In this document: positions 60,264 through 64,000 of the stretch, one piece after another
How positions within the stretch are numbered: position 1 is the first letter of the stretch
Layout of the letters: every line of letters starts with the position of its first letter
Source: Pelagibacteraceae bacterium AG-426-I15
GTDB lineage: Bacteria; Pseudomonadota; Alphaproteobacteria; Pelagibacterales; Pelagibacteraceae
Direction: 5' to 3'
DNA length: 64,000 bases
NCBI GenBank assembly: GCA_003213135.1
Contig: QCNT01000001.1
Coordinates: forward strand, 1 to 64,000
Made by a program: the position numbers and the translations under genes
The notes under the pieces: generated by a model
Databases searched by the model: none
The model's input: the letters and a program-made list of their open reading frames with translations, nothing else
What the model was told of the DNA's origin: nothing

Positions 60264-60931
60264 ATGAAATCATTTTAGATACCGAAACAACAGGATTATC
60301 AGTTGAGCAAGGTGATCGTATAATTGAAATTGCCTGTATAGAAACGAAAGATTTAATCCCAACAAAAAATGTATTTTATAAGTTAATAAATCCTGAAAGA
60401 GAAGTATCAGAAGATGCTTTTAAAATTCATGGATACTCGTATGATAAATTAAAAAAAGAAAAAAAATTTAAAGATATTGCTAATGATTTACTGGAATTTA
60501 TTAAAGGAAAAAAATTGATAATTCATAATGCACCTTTTGATGTTTCTTTTATTAACAATGAGCTAAAAAAAATTAATGAAAATGTCATCGAAATGAAAAA
60601 TGTTGTCGACACACTTGAGATAGCAAGGGGAAAATTTCCTGGTGTTTCAAACAGTTTAGATAGTCTATGTAAAAGGTTTAATATAGATAACTCCAAAAGG
60701 ACAAAACACAATGCTCTTTTGGACTGTGAACTTTTAAGAGAAGTTTATATAAATCTTGTTGATCAAAAAGAACCAACTCTTTCTTTAGTTGAAAATGAAG
60801 AGGCAAAATATAATGTCAAGAAATCTATAAGTAAAAAACAAAACTCTAGTATTATTTTAAAACCAAGTGAAAAAGAGTATTCTAGTCATAAAGAATTTTT
60901 AAAAAAAGAACTTAAAAAAAATTATTTTTAA
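60260..60931 (+). CDS. dnaQ: DNA polymerase III epsilon subunit
   Basis: IILDTETTGLSVEQGDRIIEIACIE, HNAPFDVSFIN, HNALLDCELLREVYI. Confidence 0.95.
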   Translation: MNEIILDTETTGLSVEQGDRIIEIACIETKDLIPTKNVFYKLINPEREVSEDAFKIHGYSYDKLKKEKKFKDIANDLLEFIKGKKLIIHNAPFDVSFINNELKKINENVIEMKNVVDTLEIARGKFPGVSNSLDSLCKRFNIDNSKRTKHNALLDCELLREVYINLVDQKEPTLSLVENEEAKYNVKKSISKKQNSSIILKPSEKEYSSHKEFLKKELKKNYF

Positions 60932-61338
60932 TTTTTTTCATACAATCTTTGAAAGTCAATAGATTTCTCGAGACTTATTTGTTTAAATCCAGATTTTTCA
61001 AAAATATATATAAGTAAATTTCTAATATCTGGATAGACAGCACCTGGTATGTTTACTAAAATAATCTTTTCTAATTCTTTCTTATCTTCTATTTTATCTT
61101 CAACATTTATAAGCGTAGAATAAACCACAGAAACATTGATACTATTTTCATCTAGTTTTTCAGAAATTAATTTTAGATTCACGTCAATCTCAAAAATGTT
61201 TGCTTTTATATTTTTGCTTTTTATATCAAAATTAATTTTATAATTTTTTATATTTTTCTCTAATAGAAAATATGATTTAGAGTTTGGAATTTTAAAATCG
61301 ATGTTTTTAACGTATTTACCAACTATATTATACTTCAT
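60928..61338 (-). CDS. secB: Protein-export chaperone SecB
   Basis: YVKNIDFKIPNSKSYF, LVNIPGAVYPDIRNLLIYIFEKSGFKQISLEKSIDFQRLY. Confidence 0.85.
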   Translation of the reverse strand: MKYNIVGKYVKNIDFKIPNSKSYFLLEKNIKNYKINFDIKSKNIKANIFEIDVNLKLISEKLDENSINVSVVYSTLINVEDKIEDKKELEKIILVNIPGAVYPDIRNLLIYIFEKSGFKQISLEKSIDFQRLYEKN

Positions 61339-61753
61339 TATCTTTATCTTTATTCTTTTCTAAAATTTCACCTTCTATAAAATCATCCTTACTTGTTTTT
61401 ATAGGAATATTTTTCTTTAAAAAAAAATTAATTATTATTTTACGCGTTGGTGGAAATAATAATATAAAACCTATGGTATCAGTAATAAATCCTGGCGTTA
61501 TTAATAACATAGCGGCCAAAGCTATTGACGCACCCGAAATTAGCTCGAAGAGAGGTATTTTATTTTTATATAGATTGTAAATACCAGATCTCAAGGTATT
61601 CAAACCCTCAATTTTTGCTAAATATATTCCAATGAAAGCTGTGGCAAAAATTAGCGAAACAGTTGTTAAAGCACCTATATTTTGACCAATTTTGATCATA
61701 ACATATATTTCAATGGCAGGTACTGCTACCAAAAACAACAATATTGTGTTCAT
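61328..61753 (-). CDS. fxsA: FxsA family membrane protein
   Basis: PAIEIYVMIKIGQNIGALTTVSLIFATAFIGIYLAKIEGL, LLITPGFITDTIGFILLFPPTR. Confidence 0.93.
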   Translation of the reverse strand: MNTILLFLVAVPAIEIYVMIKIGQNIGALTTVSLIFATAFIGIYLAKIEGLNTLRSGIYNLYKNKIPLFELISGASIALAAMLLITPGFITDTIGFILLFPPTRKIIINFFLKKNIPIKTSKDDFIEGEILEKNKDKDNEV

Positions 61754-61797
61754 TTGTCATTTTGAAAGTTATATTAATAATATATATTTAGCAAATA

Positions 61798-62403
61798 ATG
61801 AGTAATAGTTTTGGATATTTAGATATTATACTTTTAGCAATGATCGCTGGATTCATCATTCTAAGATTAAGAAACATTCTTGGAAGAAGAACCGGAAATC
61901 AAGATAAAGTACTTACAGAATATGATGAAAAAAAATTTGAAAAATTTAAAGAAGGTTTAACAAAGAAACAAAATAACAAGTCAACAGAATTTGATCCCTC
62001 AGAAAGAAAACAATTTTTAAAAGGTGCAGAAATAGCTTACGAAACTATCATTACAGCTTTTTCAAAAGGCGATAAAAAAAGTTTAAAAACTTTATTAACA
62101 AAAAATATGACCGATAACTTTAACTCTGCCATTGAAGAGAGAGATTCCAAAAAAATCAAATCCGAAATAACTTTTGTAGGCATTAAATCATCTACTATAG
62201 AAAAATTTGATAAAACAGCAGAAGCACTTTTTTTTACAGTTAAATTTGTAAGCGAAATTATCTCAGTGAAAAAAAATGCAGATAATAAGATTATAGAGGG
62301 AGATCCAGATAAAGTTAAAACTGTAATCGACCACTGGAAGTTTACAAAAAAAATATCGAGTGCAAACCCCAATTGGTACCTAGCAGAAATTAAAAGTAGT
62401 TGA
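61798..62403 (+). CDS. Tim44/TimA domain-containing protein
   Basis: N-terminal TM, ILRLRNILGRRTGNQD, FLKGAEIAYETIITAFSKGDKKSLKTLLT. Confidence 0.9.
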   Translation: MSNSFGYLDIILLAMIAGFIILRLRNILGRRTGNQDKVLTEYDEKKFEKFKEGLTKKQNNKSTEFDPSERKQFLKGAEIAYETIITAFSKGDKKSLKTLLTKNMTDNFNSAIEERDSKKIKSEITFVGIKSSTIEKFDKTAEALFFTVKFVSEIISVKKNADNKIIEGDPDKVKTVIDHWKFTKKISSANPNWYLAEIKSS

Positions 62404-62822
62404 TTAAAAAAGATTTATCAAAACAAGATAAAGAAGACTGGCAAGATTTTATAGATAATCACTCCCCAATCCCAAATAAAGATGGTCTTCGTGATCAAAA
62501 AAATAATGCAGTAAGGAAATTTAAATTTGATTTTCACGGGTATACAATTGCTGGGGCAAATAAAAAAATTAATGAAATAATCAATTCTTGTTATGAAAAA
62601 GGTGTTTCGGAAATCTTAATTATAACTGGGAAAGGAATTCATTCTAAATCCAAAATGAATGTTTATGCTTCAAAAGAATTAAGCACGTTAAAAAATACTA
62701 TACCTGATTTTTTAAAAACAAATCCTGATTTAAATTCAAAAATAGATAAAATTAAACAAGCTGATAAAGACTTAGGCGGATCAGGCGCAATATTAATTAA
62801 GCTTAAGAAATCTATAAAATAA
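62400..62822 (+). CDS. Smr domain-containing protein (TTG start)
   Basis: [41 protein letters not shown]. Confidence 0.9.
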   Translation: MIKKDLSKQDKEDWQDFIDNHSPIPNKDGLRDQKNNAVRKFKFDFHGYTIAGANKKINEIINSCYEKGVSEILIITGKGIHSKSKMNVYASKELSTLKNTIPDFLKTNPDLNSKIDKIKQADKDLGGSGAILIKLKKSIK

Positions 62823-64000
62823 ACTTAGATAAATCAGTATCTTTTACAAGATCACCGAGATTTTTTACAACATAATCTTTATCGATTTTAATTTTTTGTC
62901 CAGCTTTATCAGAAGCCGTAAAACTAATTTCATCTAGAACTTTTTCTATTATTGTGTGCAATCTTCTTGCACCAATATTTTCAACTGTTGAATTTATTTC
63001 TGTCGAAAGTTTTGCCAACATATCTATTCCATCATCGGAGAACTCTAAATCAACGTCTTCAGTTTTTAACAAAGCTTTATACTGCTTAATTAAACTATTA
63101 TCTGGCTCTTTTAAAATTCTTTTAAAATCTTCTTCGGTCAGTGCATTTAATTCAACTCTTATAGGCAGACGACCTTGTAATTCAGGAAGAAGATCAGACG
63201 GCTTAGCTAACTGAAATGCTCCAGAAGCAATAAATAAAACGTGGTCAGTTTTTACAGGTCCATATTTTGTATTAACAGTAGTACCTTCGATCAGAGGTAG
63301 AAGATCCCTTTGGACACCTTCCCTTGAAACATCTCCGCCAACTCTATCACTTCGAGCAGACACTTTGTCTATCTCATCTAAGAATACAATTCCATTATTT
63401 TCGGTAGAGTCCTTGGCTTCTTTAATGATTTTATCTTGTTCAATCATTTTATCCGACTCTTGTGCTATTAAGATTTCATGTGACTCCTTAACAGTCATTT
63501 TCTTTTTTTTCCCTTTAGGACCCATAGATTTTCCGAGCATCTCTCCTAAATTTACCATCCCAATATTTGCACCAGGCATCCCAGGAATTTCAAAAGATGG
63601 CATACCACCAGATGTTTCATTAACCTCAATTTCTATTTCATTTTTGTCCAAATCGCCTGATCTTAGTCTTTTTCTAAAACTCTCTCTTGTAGCTAGGCTT
63701 GCTTTTTTACCAACCAAAGAATCCAAAACCTTCTCCTCAGCTGATAGTTGAGCTTTTGCATGAACCTCTTTCCTCTTCTTTTCTCTTTCCATGGCAATAG
63801 CTATTTCAATTAAATCTCTGATAATCTGTTCAACATCCCTTCCAACGTACCCTACTTCTGTAAACCTAGTGGCCTCTACTTTTATGAAGGGAGCCTGGGC
63901 TAATTTTGAAAGTCTTCTTGAAATTTCTGTTTTACCAACTCCAGTTGGCCCAATCATTAAAATATTCTTTGGAAGAACTTCATCTTTCATCTCATCAGAC
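62812..64000 (-). CDS. hslU: ATP-dependent protease ATPase subunit HslU, N-terminus truncated by window end
   Basis: [81 protein letters not shown]; frame stays open upstream of the track's Met. Confidence 0.97.
   Translation of the reverse strand, partial: SDEMKDEVLPKNILMIGPTGVGKTEISRRLSKLAQAPFIKVEATRFTEVGYVGRDVEQIIRDLIEIAIAMEREKKRKEVHAKAQLSAEEKVLDSLVGKKASLATRESFRKRLRSGDLDKNEIEIEVNETSGGMPSFEIPGMPGANIGMVNLGEMLGKSMGPKGKKKKMTVKESHEILIAQESDKMIEQDKIIKEAKDSTENNGIVFLDEIDKVSARSDRVGGDVSREGVQRDLLPLIEGTTVNTKYGPVKTDHVLFIASGAFQLAKPSDLLPELQGRLPIRVELNALTEEDFKRILKEPDNSLIKQYKALLKTEDVDLEFSDDGIDMLAKLSTEINSTVENIGARRLHTIIEKVLDEISFTASDKAGQKIKIDKDYVVKNLGDLVKDTDLSKFIL

Noticed and set aside
1-64000. CRISPR array, prophage, IS element, tRNA or rRNA genes
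   Set aside because: No regularly spaced repeats, transposase/integrase-like proteins, tRNA cloverleaf or rRNA signatures seen; nearly all sequence is explained by conserved genes.

Overview
The window is a gene-dense, AT-rich alphaproteobacterial chromosome segment. Gene content, order and composition strongly suggest the SAR11/Pelagibacterales clade. I found no CRISPR array, prophage, transposon, rRNA or tRNA. It is mostly housekeeping: sdhCD-asd-leuBDC, rplS-trmD-rpsP-ffh, dapF-ftsY, ccmCDEFGH, argG, folD, hemDC-tsaD, acs with two SSS symporters, rpe-purH, rho-hemJ-hemH-hemE, ppsR-maf-aroE-coaE-dnaQ, secB and a truncated hslU. There is also one coherent 2-hydroxyacid/TRAP catabolic module (about 12.0-22.5 kb). 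The most interesting non-protein signals are: (1) a compact three-hairpin RNA leader upstream of ffh; (2) the hemE/ppsR intergenic gap at about 57.1-57.37 kb, which by synteny with Caulobacter and Rickettsia is the likely chromosomal replication origin; (3) a strand-asymmetric 16-bp hairpin between hspQ and ccmC. Three small genes were missed by the ORF track: 58 aa, 42 aa (DUF2256 zinc ribbon) and 50 aa. I saw no convincing brand-new multi-gene system; the findings are graded accordingly. All assignments come from reading the sequence and remembered family motifs, with no database search.
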